This document shows, one piece after another, positions 48,928 through 58,700 of a DNA stretch of 64,000 nucleotides. The position numbers and the translations under genes are program-made. The notes under the pieces were generated by a model. It was given only the letters and a program-made list of their open reading frames with translations, ran no database searches and was not told where the DNA came from. How positions within the stretch are numbered: position 1 is the first letter of the stretch; each line of letters starts with the position of its first letter. The DNA is from Bacteroidaceae bacterium (GTDB taxonomy: Bacteria; Bacteroidota; Bacteroidia; Bacteroidales; Bacteroidaceae), in NCBI GenBank assembly GCA_017535725.1, contig JAFXTO010000025.1, forward strand, positions 1 to 64,000, written 5' to 3'.

Positions 48928-49437
48928 TTACCACTTATGAACTATTTTGAGAGAGAGTAGAACGAGCAGGAGGATGAACAACCCCATGAACCACATAGCG
49001 GATTTCAGCTTGAACTTCTGGAAGACGGTAAGCTCTTTCTCCTTGGGAACGATGACGGGTATTGAGTCGTGAATGGTCACGGTGTCGGCCTTTAGTTGTT
49101 CGAGGCGTGAAATCTCGCGCTCCAGTTCCTTCGACTTTATGAGCCATGCCTTTTCAGCAGTGGCGAGCTTGATGCCGTATTGTGCCATAGCTTCTGAATC
49201 CACCTGCATGACCACCGTCTCTTTCTCATGGAACACAGAATCGACCTGCTTCACTGAGTCGATGGTATGGACGTATTCGGTGTGTACGGTCTCAACTGGC
49301 ACATACTGCGTCTTGCAGGATGTGAACAACAGCGCGAGGATGAGCGCACAAGCAATATAGAACGGCGTGCCACAGCCGCCATTACTCTGCATCAACTCCA
49401 TGCGGATGATACAATCACGGATTTCTTCGTCTGTCAT
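48928..49437 (-). CDS. Spanin-like lysis protein (possible unimolecular spanin)
   Basis: 169 residues from MTDEEIRDCIIRMELM, whose ATG overlaps the stop of the DUF5675 gene by 4 bases. A hydrophobic stretch ends in a lipobox-like LLFTSC (near residue 41). A periplasmic part follows (VDSVFHEKETVVMQVDSEAM, ELEREISRLEQLKADT, coiled coil), and a C-terminal membrane span (SAMWFMGLFILLLVLLSL). Lipoprotein at one end and inner-membrane span at the other is the layout of u-spanins, which join the two membranes in the last step of phage lysis. The charged residues ahead of the first hydrophobic stretch are unusual for a signal peptide. Confidence 0.65.
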   Translation of the reverse strand: MTDEEIRDCIIRMELMQSNGGCGTPFYIACALILALLFTSCKTQYVPVETVHTEYVHTIDSVKQVDSVFHEKETVVMQVDSEAMAQYGIKLATAEKAWLIKSKELEREISRLEQLKADTVTIHDSIPVIVPKEKELTVFQKFKLKSAMWFMGLFILLLVLLSLKIVHKW

Positions 49438-49874
49438 ACTATTAGAATATAGACGCTCTCCTTCTTGCGTCTTGCTGGTTCGAGATATTTCTGCCAAAGC
49501 ATCTTATATGTCGCTATTGAGTCTGTGACCTTACCGACAACGGTATTCTTCCCGACTAACAGACAACCATAAGTGTCGGCAGCTGTGTTGCCGCAATGAA
49601 TACGCACGCCCTCGAACTGAGGAACGTCACAGATGAGCGGAACGATGCCGTTTGCGAGGCTCTTATACGGCTCTTTCTTGCCGAACTTCGGCGAATATGT
49701 GAACGCCACGCGATAGCCTCCCGACGGGATGGCCGTCTTGCCATAGACCTTACCCTCTCCGAAATGGAAGCGGTCTCTGTCCTCGATTGTGTCACAGACA
49801 TATACCCCATCGACATACAGATGCCCAATGGTATATTCACCCTTGCGGGCTATTCTTTTCACTTTTAGCTCCAT
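49434..49874 (-). CDS. DUF5675 family phage protein
   Basis: 146 residues. YTIGHLYVDGVYVCDTIEDR, KTAIPSGGYRVAFTYSPKF and VRIHCGNTAADTYGCLLVG are the conserved blocks of DUF5675, with a His and a Cys spaced as in L,D-transpeptidase-like folds. It lies between the holin and the spanin-like gene, where an endolysin is expected, so a role in cell-wall attack is likely but unproved. Confidence 0.75.
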   Translation of the reverse strand: MELKVKRIARKGEYTIGHLYVDGVYVCDTIEDRDRFHFGEGKVYGKTAIPSGGYRVAFTYSPKFGKKEPYKSLANGIVPLICDVPQFEGVRIHCGNTAADTYGCLLVGKNTVVGKVTDSIATYKMLWQKYLEPARRKKESVYILIV

Positions 49875-49875
49875 G

Positions 49876-50184
49876 TCAGTCGAAATTTACATTATCGTCG
49901 AGTGGCGTATCGTCAATCTCTTCGTGGTTTTTCTTTTCTTTTTGAATGTACTCCACGATTTCCTTCCTTGTTCTGCTTTCAAACTCACCGAGTCGGGTCT
50001 TGAAGTAGATGCTCACTCCAAAGATACCTCCAGCGTAGATAAGTGCCTGTGAGATGTACCAGAGCACACCTTCGGCAATGTCGTAGTTGTTTAAGAAGAA
50101 CGAGAGGAAAGCCAAAACAATACCGCTTGCAATCATTGCTATTGCAGAGCCGTACTGAATCCACTCTTTTGTATTCGCTTGCAT
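49876..50184 (-). CDS. Holin-like small membrane protein
   Basis: 102 residues with two membrane spans (about 11-31, SAIAMIASGIVLAFLSFFL; about 42-60, YISQALIYAGGIFGVSIYF) and a charged cytoplasmic tail. The order small membrane protein, putative wall enzyme, spanin is the classic lysis cassette. It is preceded by its own promoter. Confidence 0.7.
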   Translation of the reverse strand: MQANTKEWIQYGSAIAMIASGIVLAFLSFFLNNYDIAEGVLWYISQALIYAGGIFGVSIYFKTRLGEFESRTRKEIVEYIQKEKKNHEEIDDTPLDDNVNFD

Positions 50185-50215
50185 GATTCTGTGATGTTAA
50201 AGTACTTGTTTGGTG

Positions 50216-50223
50216 CAAAAGTA
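50216..50223 (-). promoter_or_regulatory. -7 box of the lysis genes
   Basis: TACTTTTG on the minus strand, about 32 bases before the holin ATG at 50184. Confidence 0.55.
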
Positions 50224-50307
50224 CTCCTTTTGAAAATACAAAACAGCAACCAGCAAACCAAAGTGTTTACTTTGGCTCGCATGGTAACAAATTCCTTGGA
50301 AATACTA

Positions 50308-50640
50308 TCACTTCAAGCTTTCAAGAACCTCTTTCGCCTTGCTTTTTGCCATAGCCCTCCATTCTTTGAGCTGGGCAAACTTATTCTTATGCTCGGTGGT
50401 CTTGGATTCCATGTAGTTGAGCTGGATAGCCTCTACTTCGTCGGAAGAGAATTTAGCTCGGATGATGGCTGAAACTATTGCGCCGTAGTCATCTTCACTG
50501 ATGGGGTTCTCGGTTGCGATGGTGACGCTTTCCACGTCAAAACCACCTTCAACCTCTTCAATCTGATAGTTAATCGTCGTGTGATAGCCGTTCTTGGTCT
50601 TTGTCACAGACATAAGGGATGGTTTTTCTTCGTAAATCAT
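50308..50640 (-). CDS. Small phage protein of unknown function
   Basis: 110 residues, soluble and acidic in the middle (VESVTIATENPISEDDYGAI), with a Lys-rich helical end (KAKEVLESLK). The start overlaps the stop of the reverse transcriptase gene by 4 bases, so it is translated with the DGR genes. I do not recognise the family; a link to the DGR is only positional. Confidence 0.7.
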   Translation of the reverse strand: MIYEEKPSLMSVTKTKNGYHTTINYQIEEVEGGFDVESVTIATENPISEDDYGAIVSAIIRAKFSSDEVEAIQLNYMESKTTEHKNKFAQLKEWRAMAKSKAKEVLESLK

Positions 50641-52148
50641 AATGCTTGATATAATTCTAATTCGCGATATTTGTTTTTCGCTCTGATACTCTCATAGTGA
50701 CCACGGATGAAGAAATACTTGAAGAACTCGCCTCCGAACTTGTCAAGTATCTCTTTCCGTCGCTTATAGGTACGTTTGCCCTTGCAGAATCCAAGGTAAG
50801 AATTGACAACTTGCTCGATGCGCTTGCAATCCAGCTCGTTCAACGCCCTTTCCTCCATCATCCTGTTAAATCCGACAATGCGCTCTTCAAAGCGTGCGAG
50901 CGTGCGATTAGAAAGGTAGATTCTATTTGGCTTTATGTAGCTCCCAACAAGTGCAACGCCATGACTGGCTGGCTGGATATACCTCTTGTCCTTGTGCAAT
51001 GTCAACTTCAAGGACTCATCCAAGAACCTCTCTATTTTCGGAATAGCGGAAAGCAGAAACTTCTTATCATTACAGACGATGCAGAAATCATCTACGAATC
51101 GCACGTAAGAAAATCCCCTTCCACGGAACATAAACATGATGTACTGGTCGAAGAATGACATCAAGAAGTTTGCAAAGAGCTGGGTCGTGAGATTGCCGAT
51201 TGGCTCGCCTTTGTCCTTGCTGCACCCGAAGAGAGATTTGTTTGGCGGTAGCCCCCTCCAAAGTGCGGGGTCTGAGTTAAGAACACAATCCTCTTCGGGG
51301 TGGTGCATAACGATGGCCTTGGTGGTTCTTTGCAGAATATCCCAATACATAGGGAGCTGTAATATCGCACCCCGCGCCTCTCTCTTTCGCCAACGGATAA
51401 TGAACCGCTCCAAGAGATACCAAAGCAGATGTTTGTCGATACTCATAAAGAACCCAACCAAGTCACCCTTGAATATCCATGCGGGTCTCTGATAGCCTCC
51501 CGTGACCTCTTTCATTCCGGCGGCGCAATGTTCGACGCATTTCTGCGTACCGTACCCCTTGCGGCAGTTGAAGGACACGTCACCCTGCGCCATAAAGCGC
51601 ATCTCAAACAGCGGCTCCAGCCTCAGACACACCCAGTGATGGACTATCCTGTCTCTGAAATTGGCTGCAAAGACCTCTCTCAGCTTGGGATATTTAACAA
51701 GAAAGCAAGTGGAGGTGGACGGCTTGTAAATGCCAGCCCACAGCTCCCATGCAAGTGAAGGAAGGTCTGCCCATGCTATCTGCATATACTCGATAGCTTG
51801 CGAAGATGACATCTTCCCTCTCATGCAACCCCTGTAAGCGTCATGCACTCCTTGGAAGAAATCTACAAAAGAACGGTCATCTTCTGCGTGAATGGGGAGG
51901 CCGATGAAGTCGTACTTAAATCCGTCATGTGCTGCCACTGGCCGAACAACGTTACTGTTGTACTTGTTGTTGTTGTTGACGTTACCAGAGCCAAAATTCA
52001 CGTTCCATGCGTTGTTGCTGTTGTACTCAGTAACACTCCAGTAGTTGCTATTTTCCTGCGATTTTGCAACATCGTAACTACGACGGGGGAGAATCCCCAT
52101 CGTAGTAAATCGCCCATTTAACGGATTATGTAGCACTCTGTCAGTCAT
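50637..52148 (-). CDS. DGR reverse transcriptase with the template repeat inside its coding frame
   Basis: 503 residues from MTDRVLHNPLNGRFTTMGIL, five bases after the Avd-like gene's stop. Residues 33-73 are encoded by the template repeat (YWSVTEYNSNNAWNV and onward). The polymerase part has motif A FKGDLVGFFMSID (226-238), the DGR-type KGEPIGNLTTQLFAN (313-327) in place of the retroviral SQG box, and the catalytic FVDD (351-354). A maturase-like Lys/Arg-rich end follows. The enzyme copies the TR RNA with errors at adenines and the cDNA replaces the VR. The 4-base overlap couples it to the next gene. Confidence 0.93.
   Translation of the reverse strand: MTDRVLHNPLNGRFTTMGILPRRSYDVAKSQENSNYWSVTEYNSNNAWNVNFGSGNVNNNNKYNSNVVRPVAAHDGFKYDFIGLPIHAEDDRSFVDFFQGVHDAYRGCMRGKMSSSQAIEYMQIAWADLPSLAWELWAGIYKPSTSTCFLVKYPKLREVFAANFRDRIVHHWVCLRLEPLFEMRFMAQGDVSFNCRKGYGTQKCVEHCAAGMKEVTGGYQRPAWIFKGDLVGFFMSIDKHLLWYLLERFIIRWRKREARGAILQLPMYWDILQRTTKAIVMHHPEEDCVLNSDPALWRGLPPNKSLFGCSKDKGEPIGNLTTQLFANFLMSFFDQYIMFMFRGRGFSYVRFVDDFCIVCNDKKFLLSAIPKIERFLDESLKLTLHKDKRYIQPASHGVALVGSYIKPNRIYLSNRTLARFEERIVGFNRMMEERALNELDCKRIEQVVNSYLGFCKGKRTYKRRKEILDKFGGEFFKYFFIRGHYESIRAKNKYRELELYQAL
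51930..52053 (-). repeat. DGR template repeat (TR), 124 bp
   Basis: Aligns without gaps to the VR at 52771-52894 with 15 mismatches. On the coding strand 14 are TR adenines, all within its 12 AAC codons: AAC becomes TAC six times, CTC twice, and GGC, GAC and AGC once each; one stays AAC. One mismatch (51949) is a coding T. This is the signature of adenine-specific mutagenic retrohoming. Confidence 0.95.
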
Positions 52149-52152
52149 ATTT

Positions 52153-52596
52153 CTACGATTTGACACCCTCGCCACTTGTGTAATCGCGCCACGCCACAAG
52201 CTGCGCGATTATCTTCTTCACCAACGCCTTTGCCTTGTTGTCGAGGTCTTTGCTTGGCATTACCTCCAGTTTGCGAAGCGTCGTGAAGTCATCGCTCACA
52301 TCCTGCATCAGTACGCGGGCGCACTCCAAATACCACACCCTATCTGTCGGGTTGCGCGAAATGTCGGCCATGCCGATGGATTTCTTCAACTCCGACACCG
52401 TGGCAAGCATCTGGTCATAGAACTTCGTGAGTTTCCTTGGGCTGTCAGCCAGCAGAGCCGTCACGATGTACTTTAGATTTGCAGCATCCCTATATACGGG
52501 AAGTTGAGCCAATGTTTTCTTAGACTTCATCTTTTTGGTGTTGCTGTCCTCTATCGTCGAGGGAGGAATGACAACACCCACATTTTCCGTTTGCAT
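52153..52596 (-). CDS. avd: Avd-like DGR accessory protein (four-helix bundle)
   Basis: 147 residues. After a flexible N-terminus, KTLAQLPVYRDAANLKYIVT begins four amphipathic helices like those of Avd and the 23S-rRNA intervening-sequence proteins (LPVY start, basic helix faces, RVWYLECARVLMQDV). Avd forms a pentamer that binds the reverse transcriptase and the TR RNA. It lies between the VR gene and the TR, the usual place. A second ATG at residue 23 is possible. Confidence 0.8.
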   Translation of the reverse strand: MQTENVGVVIPPSTIEDSNTKKMKSKKTLAQLPVYRDAANLKYIVTALLADSPRKLTKFYDQMLATVSELKKSIGMADISRNPTDRVWYLECARVLMQDVSDDFTTLRKLEVMPSKDLDNKAKALVKKIIAQLVAWRDYTSGEGVKS

Positions 52597-52712
52597 ATCT
52601 TGCTTTCTTTTTCCATTCTGCGATGAGCTGTCCGTCGGATTCTGTTATCGTCAGAACAAGCTCACCGCAATAATAATGTTCTTGTTTCAATGTTTGTTAT
52701 CTCTTGGGAGGC

Positions 52713-52730
52713 CGCGCGTTGAAACGCGCG
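52713..52730. promoter_or_regulatory. Second GC-rich hairpin/cruciform downstream of the VR
   Basis: CGCGCGTT (52713-52720) and AACGCGCG (52723-52730) form an 8-bp perfect inverted repeat around GA. It lies about 40 bases beyond the VR. Hairpins at this place guide target recognition in the Bordetella phage DGR. No such structure follows the TR. The 52597-52712 stretch otherwise holds nothing clear. Confidence 0.65.
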
Positions 52731-52748
52731 ACCGAAGGTGAAAGGTGA

Positions 52749-52762
52749 CGCGCTAAAGCGCG
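52749..52762. promoter_or_regulatory. First GC-rich hairpin/cruciform, containing the target gene's stop codon
   Basis: CGCGCTAAAGCGCG forms a 6-bp stem with a two-base loop (or 5 bp with four), eight bases beyond the VR. The target gene's TAG is within it. Confidence 0.6.
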
Positions 52763-55700
52763 AAGTTAAATGCTGCCACTGGCCGAACAGCGCTACTGTA
52801 GTACTTGTCGTTGAGGTAGACGTAACCAGAGCCAAAATTCACGAGCCATGCGTAGTAGCTGCCGTACTCAGTAACACTCCAGTAGTAGCTATTTGAGGGA
52901 ATGGCGAATGGCGACCCCGCGTTTTCAACCCGTGCGATGCGTGCAAGGAGGTTAGCGAACAGCGGAAGCAATGCCTCGCTTTGTGGAGCCTCGTTTGCGT
53001 TAGCTGCCGTGCATCGGCCACCACTATCATACGTCACCCGACCACAGCTGTTATAATAGAAGTTGTAGATTCGGGAGAGCAAGCCAGCCGACGGAAGCAA
53101 CCATTTTCCACGGGCATACTGCGGGCTGATAGTCTCATCCTCCGCACTCGCTGGCTCATACAGATGACAGGCGTAGGTGGCTGGGTAGTATAGTTGTCGG
53201 TAGCGCGACGGGGCTGATACTCCTTGGGCGGTCATCGCGGCGACAAGTGCCTGCATTGCATTTGCAAGCTCCGTCGGTGTCGTTGGGTAGGATTCATCGA
53301 GGTAGCCGCTGATGATAGCATTGGCGTGACGGATGACAATATCATTCTTGCTCTCGGTTGCAAAGTCATTGCAAGCCCCGCCAGTCAGAACGGCATAGCC
53401 GTCCTCTTGGTTTGAATCGAGGAAGGTGTTACGGATATATCGGTAGTCCTTGTTTGTTGCATCACTTGGGCTTGTCAATCCCGACGTGGTGATATTGGTC
53501 ATCGCCGTATCTACTGCGCTGGATAGCTCTGCGGCATCGCGGATTTCGTTTGTCACCGAAGCGGGGAATCCGTTTGATGCAGCCTCTTCGGGATAGATAC
53601 CCCAAACGTGAGAGCTGGTATTATATGTTCCGTCGCTACTTCTGCATACCGCATTTTCTTTGGCATAGACCCACAGCTTGTATTCGGTCTCGGAAACTTG
53701 CTCTTTCTTGACAACCGTTCCCGCCAAGGTCTTTGACTTGTCGTATTCGTCATCAAAAGTGCCGTCGATGTACGCGAAATCTCCCACCTTCGGGATTCGG
53801 TTGTAGAAACCTACCTTTTTATCCATCGTTACTGATGTGCCGTCTATAAGCCCAATCGTCACGCGGATGGTGAATCGCAGGTCGATGGCTGAGTCTGACA
53901 GCCTCTTGACGTTCACGTAACCCTTCACGGCGTTTGTGAACTCCGCATAGGTGCTGACCACGTTGGAATTTTCGCCTACAAACGCCCATGTAATATCCTC
54001 ATGTCCGTTTACAATGGCGACGTTGTTTCCCGTCGTGGGCTGTGCATTGATAACCCAATCCCTAAACTCCCCAAGCGTCTTGATATACTTCAAGCCTCGG
54101 ATGTTAAACGTATTGATAGAGCGTTTCGGGTAGTCGATATAGAGGGCGTTTTGCTGGCTCTGTATGTTGCCAAACTGGTCTATGAGGCCGACAACCTCCC
54201 TAAAGGTGAGATAACGGTCATTGGCAGCTGGAAGCATGGCGATGGAACCTGTCAGCGTGCATGAGGCTACATTTGTGAGGAAGGTGAGCATATCGGCACG
54301 GATTCCCGTCCAGCTAATACCCGTGAAGCTTACAGATGTAAGCGGCGCGCCTCCCTCTGTTTTCTCCAAATAGATATTTGTCGCGAGCTGGCCAGTGTCA
54401 AGCGTTCCCGCCCTGCTCTGGTCAACCTCAACCCTCGTTAGAAGGTCTGCGCCGTCCAATGTGAGCGTTTCGAGGTTCGGCTGGTTGTTGACCACAAGCT
54501 CGGATAGCGTAGATGGCATGGCCACGGATTCCAAACTCTCGGATGCTGGCAGCTCAACGATGGAGAATGTAGAGCCTCGGAGGTCAACGTTTTCAAGTCG
54601 CGTACACTTGGAGATGTTGAACGCGCCGCCCACGGTCGAGACCTTGCGGACGATAAGCTCCTTGATGTTGATGGCGTTTGATACCACGATGCTCGTTGCA
54701 AGGAATCTGTTTTCATCCGTGCCGTCCTCATTGATGGTGATACGTTGCAGCCTCTTGCCGGACAGCGAGAATGTGCCTTGTTCTGAGGAAAGGCCAATGT
54801 TCATGTCGCCGATGTCAAGGTAGTAGTCAATGCCGCGCACGGAAATCCAAGAGTCTGACGAGAGGGTTATTGCTGGGTAGTTGATTTGTGTGCCAGCTGG
54901 AACGCGCACGCGCTTACCTCCCGCGCTTGCAGGATAGTTGCCCGAATCAGAACCGACGCGAGGATATAGCCACTTCGCGGGTGTCAGCTTGAAGTTATAC
55001 GTCGCTCCGTTCTTTCCGCGCCATGACATACCATTCGGGGCGGTAGAAGAGCCAGCAAACTCACCGTACTCGCACCATGAAGAGATATACATGATACGGT
55101 CTTTGAGCCATTGGTATTCACTCCACCTCTGAGAGCCGCAAGATTGGGTGATAGCCTGTACGGAATCGTTCTTATAATCACCTGCGGCCTGTGCCACGGC
55201 TGCGGCCTCATAGACAAGGCGGGCTTGCTCGTTGTAGGCAATGGCGGGGAAATAGTCTTGTGTCGAGAGGAAATATCTCTCATGGAAAGCCATGACAGAG
55301 CCTCCCAGCTGCGCCATACCCGTCATCATGTTGTTCATCATCGTGGTCATCTCGGTCTCAAAAGCCTCTTCAAGAACATTGTAGAAGCCCGATTCCTCAC
55401 CCTGCCAGTAGAAATCACCAGCGGCGTTGATGTCGTGCTCTTCCACGTAGTAGGGCTTGCGGTTCTGTCCTACGTTGTTGGTCTTGATGGTCGTGTCGAG
55501 GTCATCGGCAACGAAGCGAATTTTCAAAGTTTCGGGGTCGGTGTAGTAGTAGGTATTCTTGGCTCTGTTGTCAGTGCCTCCGTAGAACTTGATGAAGCAG
55601 GAGTGATACAGGGCATCGTCGATATGAATATACTCGCTGGCCTTTGCCTTGAAGTGCGCGCGGCGCATGGCGATTATCATTTCATTGGTTGCTGCCCATT

Positions 55701-58700
55701 GGCCTTGCGTCCATGTCTGAGGTGTTGCACTTGTCTCGGAGCAGAAAGTTTCGTACTGCGCGCGCAGGTTCAGCGTCTCATAGTTTCCGCTGGAAATCTT
55801 GCCTACACCAGCATTGACCCAGTTCTGCGTGAGTTCGTCGTAACGGTAGAGGTCGTAACGGCTACTCCCCAAATTGCTATCGTCTTGCGTGACCCAATAA
55901 AGGCCGGATGTCGATACGCTCTCACTTCTTCTCAGCTCGGAGAGTGTGCCATTGAAGGGCTGCACCCTTGAATGGTGAAGGTAGGCAAAGTTAAAGAAAG
56001 CCTTTTGCGCATTGATGGCAGCTGTGGATGACGGGTATTCCTTGTTATTGGACTTTGTTGTCGTGCCAAATCCGAAGTTGAGCTGCTTCTGTCCGTTGTA
56101 CATCCATGCCTCATCGTCGGGTGAATAGGTGATGTCATCGTTCCACGGAATACGGAAGAGTGCCAGCGGGCGGTCGTTGTTCGCGCCCTCAACCATCAGC
56201 ATATTAGGGGTGGTGTTCTTGTTGAATCCGAATGTCGGCTTGTCGCCCTTGCCAGCTCCGAAGGTCATAAGGTACTTGAACGTCCACGGGTCTTCCTCTG
56301 TCTCGCGATGGAAGAAGAGGAACGGCTTTTCAAGGACGGAGATTCGAGAGTTCGGGTAGGTTGTCATCTGCGATGGCCTTGTGATGACTCCGTTAGAGAC
56401 AAGACGCTTGAAGAGGTCTGTATATATCCACGTAAGACCGAGCTTGTGCGACTGCATACCCGAAGCGAAGTTGATTTTACCAACCAGCTTCTTTGCAAGA
56501 TACTCCCCTGCTTGGATGGCATAACCAGCACCCGCCTCGCCAGCCACGCCCTCATCGGGGGTGAAAACGCTGTCATCGGTGGTCTTGTACTGCTGATTCC
56601 AGTCTCGATATGTCATGGCGGTGGTTCCCTGTCCCTTTGATTCCAGCTCTGTCAACGTGCCGCTATGAGTGGGGTCGCCGACAATGTTCACATAGATAGA
56701 CACACCTTCGGACGTACCCTTGTTTTCATCTCCATATTTCGGGAGGTGGCCAGTGTGGCCGATGAGGTTGTACTTGCCCAAGCACTTCGTAAAGCTTATC
56801 TCTTCGTTATCACCAAGAATGTCGTTTTTGTCGGCAAACTCAACCTTCTCGGAAACGCTGCTCATGCTGGCCTTGTAGTCCTGCATGACTTCGGCGGTTG
56901 ACAGGGCTTTCTTGTAGCACCTAATGCCGAAGATGTCGATGTCGCTCGAAGAGTTACCAATGACAATATGCACATTCGGCTCCGTGAAGCGGTCGTTGGA
57001 TTCGTAGTTGAACTCACGTTCTATCTTGCCGTCAAGGAAGATGCGGACGTAGTTAAGACCTTGGAGGCCATAGACGATATTCACGGCCAAATGAGTGCGC
57101 ACACCTTCTGCCCAGCTTACATTCTGGTCATCGGTGGTTCTCATGCGTTGCGTGAGGAAGCGAGCCTCCAGTGGCAGCATCTCGAAGCCCCAAATCTTGC
57201 CATCGCTATGGTATGTGCCGAATGTCAAGATAGGCTCTTCTTCATCGAGGATGTTGTTTGTGCGGAAATCAACCTCAAAAGTCATCGAGCGACCTGTGTT
57301 GTTTCCGTCGGTAAGCTCGGAACACGGGTTATACGTCCAGTCCGTTTGTCGGCCTGCTGGCACATGGAAGGCGCGCACCTTCTCAGCGTTGGCAGATGTT
57401 GAGTCCACATCCTTATTCACGTCGATGAAGCCGTCTGTGGTGAAGCCGAATCCATCAAACTCCGCTTCTATCTCTTGCCCGTTGGCATTGTTGATAATGC
57501 GCCGTGGGTTGGTTTCGCCGTTGCTTCTGTTTGATGGGAGGAATACGAAATCTGCACCCGCTGTCGGCTGGTTGTCGGCAGAATTAGAGAATACAAAGAA
57601 GATGGGGTCTGCAAGCTCGTTGCCCTCGTTGTCTTCGATGTGCATATAGCCGTAGAACTCCGTGAGTGCGCTGTTTTCCAGCTCTATGCCAAGCTGAACG
57701 CCGAAGAGGTATTTTGTGCTATTCTCGGCGGTGAAAGACCATGATGCGTATGTGTCTTCATTGTCCTCATCCGTCAAACGGAAGTTTACGCCCATCGTAG
57801 GCGCGCCGCCCGCGTAAGCTGCCCAATCGAAAAACTTGACCTCAGTCCAGTTGGCAAGGTTGCCATGCACGTCATTCACCACGACGTGAGGCGTTGCGGG
57901 AGCTGTCTTTACCACCATGTACTGACTCTCTATCCAGTCGGTCTTAACGTCCTCAGAGACATACAGGCGTGCGCGGACGGTATGCACTCCGTCGGACATG
58001 ATGGATTGAAGCATCGTAGAGTCGGTAAACTCAAACGTCATACCTGTGGAGGTGTTCGTGCTGGTGCCAAGGGCGCGCGAACAACCTACATCGTTATTCT
58101 GGTAGGAGAATTGGGGTATGAATGAGCTGCCAAGCCCCGTGCCAAACTCGAATTGAAGTGTTTTCGCGACCGAACCGCCGACGAGGTAATTGAGCGATAT
58201 AGATTCCCCCGTCATTGGCAGTTCGAGCGCGGTATTGGGTGCTAAGGACAGATTCACGACGTTAAGAGTGAAAGACCTCCATACGCTCGATGAGTATTCA
58301 CCCACGGCGCGGATGCGGACGTAGTTTGTGCCAGCGTAGAGGTAGTTCTTCAGTGAAATCTCGGTGAAGTTGGTATCGTTGGCCACGATGACCGTCTCTC
58401 CCCTGTTCGTCCATGAAGCGGATGGGCTTGTACGGGTCTGCACCTGCACCACCAAATCCTCGATGATGTTCTCTGAACCTCCAGCGGCATAGATGACGGA
58501 CGATGTACCTTTGACATTGAGCTTAACGTCGTTTGTCGGCTGGATGGTTGATGGTGTTGTTTGCAGGATTAAGGTGACGGTATATGTATCGCTGCCCTCT
58601 GCGGAAGGTAGCGTGTCATAGGTGACGATATACTGCTGGCCAGTCGCACCCCATTTGTCAGAGTCAGACAATGACCTCCATGTGTTATAATCGTCCTCAT

